Below, piece by piece: positions 34,051-42,222 of a stretch of DNA of 64,000 nt. Within the stretch, counting starts at the first letter, position 1, and each line of letters opens with the position of its first letter. The stretch is from Saccharothrix sp. S26 (GTDB lineage Bacteria > Actinomycetota > Actinomycetes > Mycobacteriales > Pseudonocardiaceae): contig NZ_JAJUWT010000004.1 of the NCBI RefSeq assembly GCF_021390395.1, forward strand, positions 186,001 to 250,000, written 5' to 3'. The position numbers and the translations under genes are program-made. The notes beneath the pieces were generated by a model. It was given only the letters and a program-made list of their open reading frames with translations, had not been told where the DNA came from and searched no databases.

Positions 34051-35448
34051 TCACCACGGCGCGGGCGCGTAGTCCTTCAGGAAGCACCCGTACAGGTCTT
34101 CGCCCAGTTCACCGCGCACGATCGGGTCGTACACCCTGGCCGCGCCGTCGACCAGGTCCAGCGGCGCGTGGAAACCCTCCGCGGCCAGCCGCAGCTTGGT
34201 CGGGTGCGGCCGTTCGTCGGTGATCCAGCCGGTGTCGACGGCGGTCATCAGGATGCCGTCGGTGGTCAGCATCTCCTCGGCGCTGGTGCGGGTGAGCATG
34301 TTCAACGCGGCCTTGGCCATGTTGGTGTGCGGGTGGCCGGGGCCCTTGTAGGCGCGGCTGAACTGCCCTTCCATCGCCGAGACGTTCACCACGTACTTGC
34401 GGCGCGCGGGCGAGGCGGCCATCGCCGGGCGCAGCCGTGAGATCAGGATGAACGGCGCGGTGCTGTTGCACAGCTGCACTTCCAGCAGCTCCACCGGGTC
34501 GACCTCCTCGACCCGCTGCACCCAGCTGTTGACCGGGGCCTCGTCGGGCACCAGGCCGCCCGCGTCGATCTCCTTGGAGCCGGCGGTCAGCGCCAGCGCC
34601 GTGACCGCGGGGATGGTGTCGGCCAACGTGCCCGCCAACGCCACCGGGTGCGCGGACACCGTGTGCCCGAACGTGACCAGCTCCGGCAGCGGCCCGGAGG
34701 GCAGGGGAGCGGACTCGGCGGCGACCAGCGGCGCGTACGCGCCCGCCGAGCGGCGCACGGTCTGCGCGGCGTTGTTGATGAGGATGTCCAACGGGCCCGC
34801 GGCGGCCACCGAGTCGGCGAGCTGCACGACCTGGGCCGGGTCGCGCAGGTCGATGCCGACCACGCGCAGCCGGTGCAGCCAGTCGGCGCTGTCGGGCATG
34901 GACGCGAACCGGCGGGCCGCGTCACGCGGGAACCGGGTGGTGATCGTGGTGTGCGCGCCGTCGCGCAGCAGCCGCAGCGCGATGTACATGCCGATCTTGG
35001 CCCGGCCGCCGGTGAGCAGGGCGCGCTTGCCGGTCAGGTCCGCGCTCTGGTCGCGCTTGGCGCGGTTGAGCGCCGCGCAGTCCGGGCACAGCTGGTGGTA
35101 GAACGCGTCGACCTCGACGTACCGCTTCTTGCACGTGTAGCAGGACCGGGCGCGCAGCAGCGTGCCCGCCTTCGCGCCGGGCTCGGGCTCGCGCAGCAGC
35201 AGGCCGCGGGTCTCGTCGTCGATGCGGGACGGCGAGCCGGTCGCGGTCGCCTCGATGACGGCGCGGTCGGCGGCGGTGACCGAGGCGCGGCGCTCGGCCT
35301 TGCGGCGCTTGCGGAGGTTCTTCCAGATGCCGGCGGTGGCCCGGCGGACGGCTACCGCGTCGGGGTGCTCGGTGTCCAGTTCGTCCACTTGGGCGAGCAC
35401 CCTTAGGGCGATTTCCAGCTCGGCGGGGTCAATCGACACGCCCAGCAC
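34051..35448 (-). CDS. SDR-family oxidoreductase with an N-terminal zinc ribbon
   Basis: The protein has about 465 residues from GTG 35448 (GTG 35439 also possible). Residues 1-100 are helical (LDTEHPDAVAVRRATAGIWK). A zinc ribbon follows (CYTCKKRYVEVDAF...LCPDC, CxxC twice) near residue 115. The C-terminal 320 residues are a short-chain dehydrogenase: GKRALLTGGRAKIGMYIALR (a G-rich cofactor loop), DILINNAAQTVRRS, YVVNVSAMEGQFSRAYKG with the usual catalytic Tyr/Lys displaced (HTNMAKAALNML carries the Lys). It appears NAD(P)-dependent. Substrate unknown. Confidence 0.75.
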   Translation of the reverse strand: MLGVSIDPAELEIALRVLAQVDELDTEHPDAVAVRRATAGIWKNLRKRRKAERRASVTAADRAVIEATATGSPSRIDDETRGLLLREPEPGAKAGTLLRARSCYTCKKRYVEVDAFYHQLCPDCAALNRAKRDQSADLTGKRALLTGGRAKIGMYIALRLLRDGAHTTITTRFPRDAARRFASMPDSADWLHRLRVVGIDLRDPAQVVQLADSVAAAGPLDILINNAAQTVRRSAGAYAPLVAAESAPLPSGPLPELVTFGHTVSAHPVALAGTLADTIPAVTALALTAGSKEIDAGGLVPDEAPVNSWVQRVEEVDPVELLEVQLCNSTAPFILISRLRPAMAASPARRKYVVNVSAMEGQFSRAYKGPGHPHTNMAKAALNMLTRTSAEEMLTTDGILMTAVDTGWITDERPHPTKLRLAAEGFHAPLDLVDGAARVYDPIVRGELGEDLYGCFLKDYAPAPW

Positions 35449-35515
35449 TCTACCTGCGGCGAAATCCGCCCCCGGACGGGTGAAATTCACGTGAGGCACC
35501 GCTAGGGTGCCCGGC

Positions 35516-36913
35516 ATGCCTACTGCGGGTACCGGCCCACGGGTGCGGCGACTGGCCCACCCCGACGCCGACGTCCGGGCGCGTGCCCTCGGCCTGCCCC
35601 GCGGCCGGCCGGTCCTGGCGGTGTTCGGCTCGGCGGGCCCGATGGACACCGAGCTCGCCGCCTCGGTGCTCCCGGTGCTGCGTGCGGTGCTCGCGGCGGC
35701 GGCGAGGGCGGACGCGGTCGTGATCACCGCGGGGGCCGACGTCGGCGTCACGCACCTGCTCGGCCTGGCCGCCGAGTCGCTGGACGGCCGGTGGCCGCGG
35801 CTGGTCGGCGTGGCCCCGTCGGGCCGGGTGGCGGCGGAGGACGCCGAGCCCGCCGCCGGTGAGGCACGGCTCAACGTGAACCACGACACGGCGGTGCTCG
35901 TGCCGGGCTCGAAGTGGGGCGAGGAGCTGCCCGCCCTGTTCCGCGCGGTGGACGCGGTGGCCGGGCCGAAGCGCCCGGCGCTCGCGCTGCTGATCGGCGG
36001 CGGCGACCTGGCGCGGTCCGCCCTGGTCGACCACCTGGGCCGCGACCGGCCGCTGCTGGTGCTGGCCGGCACGGGCGGCCTGGCGGACGAGATCGCGACC
36101 GGCAAGCCGAACCCCACCGCTCCCGTCGCCTCCGACCCGCCCACTCAAGCGCCCGCGTCCACCACCATCCCCACCGCCACTCCGGCCGCCGACCCGACCA
36201 TGTCGACCCCGGCCGCCAGGGGCGCGACCGTCGCCGACGAGCCCGCCCCCGCCTCGTCCACCGCGCGGACCACCGCCCCCGAGCGCGCCGACGACCTCGC
36301 GGTGCTGGTCCGCAGCGGCCAGGTCGCCGTGGTGCACCTGGCCGAGGGCGCGGACAAGGTGGCGGCGGTCCTGCGGCGGGTGTTGGGCAACCGGCCCGGG
36401 GCCGACCTGCACGCCGACGTGCCACCGCCCGCCGTGTGGCCGCGGCTGCGGTTCCGGGCACCCGAGCCGCAGCCCGTGATCGACCCCGGCTACGTGCTGG
36501 ACTACCCCTTGCTCGCCGACGCGATCCACGAGGCCAACCAGGTCGTCGCCCCCGCGTTGCACGAGTGCGAGGTCACCGCCCTCAGGGCACGGGAACGCGC
36601 CCGGCTGCTCGTGGTGCTCGCCATCGCCGCCGGCTTCGCCGCCACGGTGTCCGCCGCGTTGCAGGTCTGGCTGCGGGACGAGCCGTGGCCAGGCGTGCTG
36701 CTCGCCGTCGCCGGCGCGGCCGCGGCCGTGCTGGCGGTCGTGGCGCGCGGCGGCGAGGACCCGGACGCCAAGGTCCGCGCCGAGCGGTTGCGCGCCCTGT
36801 ACTTCGACCACCTGGCCGCGCCACCCGCCGCCGACGAAGCGGAGCGCGACGAGCGCGCCCGCGAGCTGGCGACCACCGTGGCACGGCTCCGGCACGACTC
36901 GGTGAGCCGCTGA
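35516..36913 (+). CDS. SLOG (LSDAT) domain protein with SLATT-like two-TM module
   Basis: The protein has about 465 residues. Residues 1-200 are a Rossmann-like SLOG/LSDAT domain: RGRPVLAVFGSAGPMDTELA, VVITAGADVGVTHLLGLAAE, ALALLIGGGDLARSALVDHL and VLAGTGGLADEIATGKP, the nucleotide-derivative-binding pattern also found in TRPM channels. A Pro/Thr/Ala-rich linker (about 200-245) follows. Residues 320-430 contain HEANQVVAPALHECEVTALR and two membrane helices (LLVVLAIAAGFAATVSAAL; VLLAVAGAAAAVLAVVA), a SLATT-type effector. In published predictions, SLOG proteins sense or make nucleotide signals and SLATT modules act at the membrane. The start could be GTG 35507 or ATG 35516. Confidence 0.78.
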   Translation: MPTAGTGPRVRRLAHPDADVRARALGLPRGRPVLAVFGSAGPMDTELAASVLPVLRAVLAAAARADAVVITAGADVGVTHLLGLAAESLDGRWPRLVGVAPSGRVAAEDAEPAAGEARLNVNHDTAVLVPGSKWGEELPALFRAVDAVAGPKRPALALLIGGGDLARSALVDHLGRDRPLLVLAGTGGLADEIATGKPNPTAPVASDPPTQAPASTTIPTATPAADPTMSTPAARGATVADEPAPASSTARTTAPERADDLAVLVRSGQVAVVHLAEGADKVAAVLRRVLGNRPGADLHADVPPPAVWPRLRFRAPEPQPVIDPGYVLDYPLLADAIHEANQVVAPALHECEVTALRARERARLLVVLAIAAGFAATVSAALQVWLRDEPWPGVLLAVAGAAAAVLAVVARGGEDPDAKVRAERLRALYFDHLAAPPAADEAERDERARELATTVARLRHDSVSR

Positions 36914-37329
36914 TGACCTCCCCGCTGGACGACCACCGCGAGCAGTTCCTCCGCGCCTACCTGCGCCACCGGCTCGGCGAACGGCTCGCCGGGTTCGAGC
37001 GGGCACGGGCCCGCTACACCGCGGCCCGCCGCTGGACCACCGGCCTGACCGTGCTGCTGTTCACCGCCGCGGCGGCGTTGGGCGCGGTGGCCGTGGCCGA
37101 CGACCGGCAGCGCGCGCTGTGGGCGTTCCTGGCGGCGGTCGCGGCGGCGCTGGCCACGGCGATCAGCGGCTACGAGGCCGCGTTCTCGTTCCACGCGCTG
37201 TCCCGCCGGTCCGCCCACGGCGTGGCGCTGCTGCACCTGCTCCAGGCGCACGGCGCGCCGGAGGGCGAGGACGGCGTGAACGCCTTCCGCACCGAGGTGG
37301 AGAGCGTGCTCCGGCACGCGGACCGCTGA
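36913..37329 (+). CDS. SLATT-domain membrane protein (two-TM effector candidate)
   Basis: The 138-residue protein starts at an ATG overlapping the SLOG stop (TGATG). It has an N-terminal helix (FLRAYLRHRLGERLAGFERA), two membrane helices (TTGLTVLLFTAAAALGAVAV; LWAFLAAVAAALATAISGYE) and a C-terminal helix with ALSRRSAHGVALLHLLQAHG. This is the layout of SLATT proteins, predicted pore-forming effectors of nucleotide-signal conflict systems. The tight coupling to a SLOG protein matches that prediction. No direct evidence of immunity function is visible. Confidence 0.72.
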   Translation: MTSPLDDHREQFLRAYLRHRLGERLAGFERARARYTAARRWTTGLTVLLFTAAAALGAVAVADDRQRALWAFLAAVAAALATAISGYEAAFSFHALSRRSAHGVALLHLLQAHGAPEGEDGVNAFRTEVESVLRHADR

Positions 37330-37332
37330 CCG

Positions 37333-37674
37333 GTGGCGACCGTCGACGACGTGCGCCGCATCGCCCGGTCGTTGCCGCGCACCGAGGAGGCCGTGGTCCG
37401 GGACCGGGTGAAGTTCCGCATCGGCCGGATCGTGTACCTGGCGCTCTCGCGCGACGAGCGGACGTTGGGTTTCGCGTTCCCGAAGGAGGAGCGGGACGCC
37501 CTGGTGGTCGCCGAACCGGCCAAGTTCCACCTGCCCGCGCCCTCCGACCTGCGCTACCACTGGGTCGAGTGCACCCTGGCCCGCGTCGACGAGGACGAGC
37601 TGACCGAACTCGTGGTGGACGCGTGGCGGATGTGCGTGCCCAAACGGGTGGCCGCCGCGCACCTCGGTCCATAG
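37333..37674 (+). CDS. MmcQ/YjbR family DNA-binding-like protein
   Basis: The 113-residue protein begins VDDVRRIARSLPRTEEAVVR and contains KFRIGRIVYLALSRDERTLG and FHLPAPSDLRYHWVECTLAR, then DAWRMCVPKRVAA. This is the compact CyaY-like fold of the MmcQ/YjbR family, with the characteristic TEE, F-R-x-G-K/R-I and W-V positions. Molecular function of the family is not settled. The GTG start lies 3 bp after the SLATT stop, so it may be read from the same transcript. Confidence 0.8.
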   Translation: MATVDDVRRIARSLPRTEEAVVRDRVKFRIGRIVYLALSRDERTLGFAFPKEERDALVVAEPAKFHLPAPSDLRYHWVECTLARVDEDELTELVVDAWRMCVPKRVAAAHLGP

Positions 37675-37728
37675 GTTCCGGCGGTGGTCCGTTCGGCGGC
37701 AACGCTTCCGCGTGCCGGCGAGCCGACG

Positions 37729-38676
37729 TCAGCTGGCCGCCGCGGCCAGCTTCGCCGTGCGCGGCCCGTGACCCCAGATCCGCTCCTGGTAGGCCCGCAA
37801 CAGCGCGGCGTGGATCTCGTCGACGTACTCCGCCGCCGCGCAATCCCGCCGCCACACCACCGTCACCCGCCGGTGCACGGGATTGCCCACGATCGGTTTC
37901 AACAGCACGCCCGGCAAGTCGTGCCCGGTGGGGAAGAAACACGCCACCGTGTGCCCGGAGCGCACCAGTTCCGCGGCCGCCGCGGGGTCCAACCCGAAAT
38001 GCGCGCAACGCGGCGTGAATCCGGCCGCCTCGCACGCCAGGTGAAGGTTCAACCTTCCGCCGCCGTAGCTCTCGTCCGAGACCGCCCATTCCTCGTCGGC
38101 CAGTTCGGACAGCCGAATCTCGTTGCGCCCCGACAACCGGTGCCCGGCCGCGATTCCGACCAACATCGGTTCCGTCACCACGGTCCGGCAGTCGGCCTGT
38201 TCGGGAATCCGCAGAGGGCTCTGCGGGTACTCCGTCACCAACGCCAGGTCCAACTTCCCGGCGCGCACCAACTCGAGCACGCCGTCGCTGGTGCGCTCGA
38301 CGTGCGTGGTGCGCGGGTGCGTCGGCAGCAGCGACCGCACCACCGCGACCAGCAACGGCGTCAGCGCACCGGCCACGCCGCCGAGCCGGATGCCCGTGAC
38401 GTCGCTCTCCGCGGCCAGCTTGCGCGCGGTGACCAGCAGGTCGTCGAACCGTTCCACCAGGTCACGGGATCGCAGCACGACGTGGCGGCCCAACTCGGTC
38501 AGCTCGACGCCGTCGGTGCGCCGCAGGAACAGCGGACCACCGAACCCCCGCTCGATGCGCCGCAGCTGCGCGGTCAACCCGGCTTGCGCGATCTTGAGCA
38601 GTGAGGCGGCCCGGCTGATGCTGCCCGCTTCCGCCACGGTCAGCACGACGTGGAGGTGCCTGAGCTCCATGTTCAC
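37729..38676 (-). CDS. LysR-family transcriptional regulator of the adjacent biosynthetic locus
   Basis: The 315-residue LysR protein has the N-terminal winged HTH ELRHLHVVLTVAEAGSISRA followed by ASLLKIAQAGLTAQLRRIER, and a two-lobed effector domain (GIRLGGVAGALTPLLVAVVR; KLDLALVTEYPQSPLRIPEQ). A leaderless GTG start at 38676 is supported by TAGGCT about 6 bp upstream on its strand; ATG at 38670 is the alternative. It is divergent from the griI-like gene with a symmetric ATAACT...AGTTAT site between them, so it probably activates that operon in response to a small aromatic or pathway intermediate (inference). Confidence 0.87.
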   Translation of the reverse strand: MNMELRHLHVVLTVAEAGSISRAASLLKIAQAGLTAQLRRIERGFGGPLFLRRTDGVELTELGRHVVLRSRDLVERFDDLLVTARKLAAESDVTGIRLGGVAGALTPLLVAVVRSLLPTHPRTTHVERTSDGVLELVRAGKLDLALVTEYPQSPLRIPEQADCRTVVTEPMLVGIAAGHRLSGRNEIRLSELADEEWAVSDESYGGGRLNLHLACEAAGFTPRCAHFGLDPAAAAELVRSGHTVACFFPTGHDLPGVLLKPIVGNPVHRRVTVVWRRDCAAAEYVDEIHAALLRAYQERIWGHGPRTAKLAAAAS

Positions 38677-38781
38677 TGCGGCAGCCTAGGGCAATAAGAC
38701 AAATCGAACACCGACCGTGCGTGTAGTGAAGACCACGACTGTGCGTCGAGCGGAACCTCCACCCGTTGCTCCAACAGGTGC

Positions 38782-38797
38782 ATAACTGAGGAGTTAT
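38782..38797. promoter_or_regulatory. LysR-type binding site in the divergent promoter region
   Basis: ATAACT-GAGG-AGTTAT is a perfect 16-bp inverted repeat (ATAAC-N6-GTTAT) about 100 bp upstream of both divergent starts, which fits a LysR-type target. Confidence 0.5.
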
Positions 38798-38882
38798 CGC
38801 CACCTCACACCTCCCGCCGCGCTCACCGGTTCGACCACCCTGCTGGATGGCCGGCACCGAATAGCGAGGAGGTGTGAGCGAC

Positions 38883-39680
38883 ATGACGAAAGCGATGCGC
38901 CTGCGGCGCCTTTCCCGTCCGCGCGACGACAGGTACCTCTTCGTCCCGCTCGACCACAGCGTCTCGGACGGCCCGGTGGTGCCGCGCGACCGGTGGCACG
39001 AGCTCATCGACTCGGTCGTCGTCGGCGGTGCCGACGCCATCATCGTCCACAAAGGACGCGTGCGCACGATCGACCCGGACGTGCTCGGCGGCTGCGCGCT
39101 GGTCGTGCACCTCAGCGCGGGCACCGCGCACGCCGCCGACACCAACGCCAAGGTGCTCGTCGGCGAGGTCGACGAGGCGCTGCGACTGGGCGCCGACGCG
39201 GTGAGCGTGCACGTCAACGTCGGCTCGGACACCGAGGAGCGCCAGCTCGCCGACCTCGGCGCGGTCGCCAAGGCGTGCGACGCGTGGAACGTGCCGCTGA
39301 TCGCCATGGCCTACCCGCGCGGCCCCCGCATCACCGACCCGAACGACGCGGCGCTGCTCGCGCACGTGGTCAACATCGCGGTCGACCTGGGCGCGGACAT
39401 CGTCAAGACCAACCTCGCGCGACCCGCGCAGCGGATGGCCGAGGTCATCGCCCACTGCCCGATCCCGGTGCTGGTCGCGGGCGGCCCCGCCACCGGCGGC
39501 AGCGTGGTCGACCACGCCCGCACCGCGATGGCGGTCGGCTGCGCGGGCCTCGCCGTCGGCCGCCGCGTGTTCACCGCGCCCGCACCCATGTCGCTGGTCG
39601 CCGAACTGGCCTCGATCGTGCACGACGACACCGAAGCGGACCTGGTCCGCGCGATGACGGGCGTCGTGGCCTCCTCATGA
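38883..39680 (+). CDS. griI: GriI-like aldolase (2-amino-3,7-dideoxy-heptulosonate synthase family)
   Basis: The 265-residue class I aldolase of the DeoC/FbaB (LsrF-like) superfamily has FVPLDHSVSDGPVVPRDRW, AIIVHKGRVRTIDPD, AVSVHVNVGSDTEERQLADL, LGADIVKTNLARPAQRMAEV (Schiff-base Lys) and VLVAGGPATGGSVVDHARTA. In Streptomyces griseus, GriI condenses aspartate-4-semialdehyde with dihydroxyacetone phosphate to a C7 amino sugar acid that GriH aromatises; the archaeal relative makes 3-dehydroquinate precursors. Here it is immediately followed by a GriH relative. ATG 38883 is chosen for the GAGGAGG site 10 nt upstream. Confidence 0.82.
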   Translation: MTKAMRLRRLSRPRDDRYLFVPLDHSVSDGPVVPRDRWHELIDSVVVGGADAIIVHKGRVRTIDPDVLGGCALVVHLSAGTAHAADTNAKVLVGEVDEALRLGADAVSVHVNVGSDTEERQLADLGAVAKACDAWNVPLIAMAYPRGPRITDPNDAALLAHVVNIAVDLGADIVKTNLARPAQRMAEVIAHCPIPVLVAGGPATGGSVVDHARTAMAVGCAGLAVGRRVFTAPAPMSLVAELASIVHDDTEADLVRAMTGVVASS

Positions 39681-39765
39681 CCCCGCCGCCCGCGGCCGCC
39701 GCCGGTCACCCGACCCGCGGCGGGGCCTTCGCACGCCGACCGGGCTCTCACCCCTTGGAGAACCG

Positions 39766-40839
39766 TTGAAGTTCGCCTGGATCGACCTCCGACCCGTCCC
39801 CGAAGCGCACCGCGAAGCCGTCGTGGACGCCGCCGTGCACGCCCGCCTCGCCGGCGTCGTCGCCGACGACCCCGCGCTGCTGGACACCCTGCCGCCGACG
39901 ATCACCCGGGTGCTCGTCGCCGACGCGGCGGTCGACAGCCCGCACCTGGTCACCGTGGCCGTGGACGACCAGGACGCGCTGGACCGGCTCACCACCGACG
40001 CGGCGTTCGTGCAGGTCCGCGACGACCGCACGCTCAAGCTCGCGTGCGCGGCGGCGGTGCGGCTCGGGCACACCGTGGTCGCGTTCACCGACCCGACCAA
40101 GATCCCGCTGGAGATCGTCATCGCCGCCGCCGACGGCGCGCCCGGCAAGCTCGTCACCGTCGTGGCCGACCTCGAAGAGGCCGCGATCGTGCTCGACGTG
40201 CTCGAACACGGCTCGGACGGCGTGCTGATGGCCCCGCGCGACGCCAACGACGTGTTCAAGCTGGCCCGGCTGCTGGAGGCGACCACGCCGCCGCTCACCC
40301 TGACCACGCTCACCGTCGAGGGCATCACCCACAACGGCCTCGGCGACCGCGTCTGCGTCGACACCGCCTCCCACTTCCAGGAGGACGAGGGCATCCTCGT
40401 CGGCTCGTTCTCCTCCGGCTTCATCCTGTGCTGCAGCGAGACCCACCCGCTGCCCTACATGCCGACCCGGCCGTTCCGGGTCAACGCCGGCGCCCTGCAC
40501 TCCTACGTGCTCGGCCCGGACAACCGCACCAACTACCTGTCCGAACTGCGTTCGGGCAGCACGGTGCTCGCCGTCAACTCCGAGGGCCGCACCCGCAAGC
40601 TCACCGTCGGCCGGGCCAAGCTCGAATCGCGCCCGATCCTGACCATCACCGCGCACTCGCCCGAGGGCGTCGAGGTGAGCCTGACCGTGCAGGACGACTG
40701 GCACGTGCGGGTGCTCGGCCCCGGCGGGAAGGTCCGCAACGTCACCGAGCTGCAACGCGGTGACGAGCTGCTCGGCTACATCGCGACCGAGCAGCGGCAC
40801 GTGGGCATCCCCATCGGCGAGTTCTGCAAGGAGACCTGA
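39766..40839 (+). CDS. griH: GriH-like 3-dehydroquinate synthase II family enzyme (3,4-AHBA formation)
   Basis: The 357-residue protein reads from a TTG at 39766 (KFAWIDLRPVPEAHREAVVD) with GGAG 5 nt upstream. It is an AroB-II family member: NGLGDRVCVDTASHFQEDEG, ILVGSFSSGFILCCSETHPL, MPTRPFRVNAGALHSYVLGP and YLSELRSGSTVLAVNSEGRT are the strongly conserved C-terminal blocks. In an actinomycete that has the normal shikimate pathway, and next to a GriI homologue, the expected product is 3-amino-4-hydroxybenzoic acid rather than dehydroquinate. The N-terminal half is more divergent. This pair defines the locus as secondary metabolism. Confidence 0.82.
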   Translation: MKFAWIDLRPVPEAHREAVVDAAVHARLAGVVADDPALLDTLPPTITRVLVADAAVDSPHLVTVAVDDQDALDRLTTDAAFVQVRDDRTLKLACAAAVRLGHTVVAFTDPTKIPLEIVIAAADGAPGKLVTVVADLEEAAIVLDVLEHGSDGVLMAPRDANDVFKLARLLEATTPPLTLTTLTVEGITHNGLGDRVCVDTASHFQEDEGILVGSFSSGFILCCSETHPLPYMPTRPFRVNAGALHSYVLGPDNRTNYLSELRSGSTVLAVNSEGRTRKLTVGRAKLESRPILTITAHSPEGVEVSLTVQDDWHVRVLGPGGKVRNVTELQRGDELLGYIATEQRHVGIPIGEFCKET

Positions 40840-40845
40840 GCCAAG

Positions 40846-42198
40846 ATGCGCGAGTTCGTCACCGACCTGTTGCGCCGCCACGGCGACGACGTGCCGGTGT
40901 TCAGCCACGAGCACACCGTGACCCGCGGCGCGTTGCGCGCCTCGGTCGCCGCCGAAGCGGGCCTGTTCGCCGCCTCCGGGGTGGGGGAGGGCAGCACCGT
41001 CGCGCTGCACGTGCCCCCGAGCTTCACCCAGCTGGAGGTGGTGCTCGCGCTGTGGAGCCTCGGCGCCAGGGTGATCTCGGTCGACCACCGCCTCACCCCC
41101 ACCGAGGTCGACGAGCTGCGCGCGCTGACCCGCCCGCAGTTCTTCGTGCGCGCCTCCGGTCGACCGGTCGGCATCTTCCGCGAGCGCTACGAGCTGGTGA
41201 CCGAACGCCGCTCCGACGGCGGACCCGCCACGACCCGGCACCGCCTGGTCCAGTTCACCTCCGGCTCCACCGGCCGGCCCAAGGTCGTCGGCCGCAGCAC
41301 CGAGTCGATCATCCGCGAGGTGCTGCGGTTCGGCGCGGCCGAGGGCATGCCGCGCTACGGCGAGCGGATGCTGGTGCTCAACTCCACCGCGCAGAGCTTC
41401 GGCCTGATGGGCGGGCTGCTGCACGCCCTGGCCTCGGGCGTGCACCTGGTGTTCGCCGGGAAGCTGTCGGCCGAGGACGTCCTGCGGACCGCCGCGCGGC
41501 ACGAGGTCGACTTCATCACCGGCACGCCGTTCCACTTCGACCTGCTGGCCTCCGCCGCCGACCGGCCGTCGTTGCGCACCGTGCGCGGCGCGTTCTCGGG
41601 CGGGGAGCTCATGCGGCCGGAGGTGGCCGAGCGGTTCGCCGCCGCCTACGGCTTCACCGTCGGCGAGTGCTTCGGCACCACCGAGACCGGCGCGCTGACC
41701 ATGGACGCGGCGGGCACGTCCCGCCCCTCGGTGGGCAAGCCCCTGTCCGACACCACGATCCGGGTGCGCGACGGGCTGGTCGAGGTGGCGCTGGACCAGT
41801 CGCCGTACCTCGACCACGACGACCCCACCCGTTACCTGGACGGGTGGTTCCGAACGGGTGACCGGGGCGAGTTCGACGCGCGCGGGAACCTGCGGCTGCT
41901 GGGCCGGGCCGACTCGCTCGTCGTGGTGCGCGGCAGCAACGTCGACCTGACCCAGGTCGAGGCGACGCTGCGCGCCCACCCCCTGGTCACGGAGGCGATC
42001 GCGGTGCACGACACGGTGATCGAGGCCTACGTGTCGACCGGGTCGGACGCGCTCACGCCCGACGAGCTGGCGGCGTGGTGCGCGCAGCGGTTGGCCGAGT
42101 TCAAGCGGCCCCAGCGGGTGCACGTGCTGCGTGCGCTGCCCCGCACGCCGACCGGCAAGCTCGTGCGCAACCCCAGGGTGCTCGCCGACGCGAGGTGA
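40846..42198 (+). CDS. Adenylate-forming acid-CoA ligase / stand-alone adenylation enzyme
   Basis: The 450-residue ANL-superfamily enzyme has the P-loop VQFTSGSTGRPKVVGRS, the aromatic/Thr region ECFGTTETGALTMDAAG, the hinge YLDGWFRTGDRGEFDARG and the C-terminal RTPTGKLVRN lysine. It is shorter than typical acyl-CoA ligases. Encoded 6 bp after the GriH-like gene, it most likely activates the aminohydroxybenzoate, either as AMP ester or CoA/carrier thioester. There is no carrier protein or condensing enzyme in the window. The amide-forming or esterifying partner would have to be elsewhere. Confidence 0.82.
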   Translation: MREFVTDLLRRHGDDVPVFSHEHTVTRGALRASVAAEAGLFAASGVGEGSTVALHVPPSFTQLEVVLALWSLGARVISVDHRLTPTEVDELRALTRPQFFVRASGRPVGIFRERYELVTERRSDGGPATTRHRLVQFTSGSTGRPKVVGRSTESIIREVLRFGAAEGMPRYGERMLVLNSTAQSFGLMGGLLHALASGVHLVFAGKLSAEDVLRTAARHEVDFITGTPFHFDLLASAADRPSLRTVRGAFSGGELMRPEVAERFAAAYGFTVGECFGTTETGALTMDAAGTSRPSVGKPLSDTTIRVRDGLVEVALDQSPYLDHDDPTRYLDGWFRTGDRGEFDARGNLRLLGRADSLVVVRGSNVDLTQVEATLRAHPLVTEAIAVHDTVIEAYVSTGSDALTPDELAAWCAQRLAEFKRPQRVHVLRALPRTPTGKLVRNPRVLADAR

Positions 42199-42222
42199 TC
42201 GACGGTGTGGCAGGGTGGGCGC

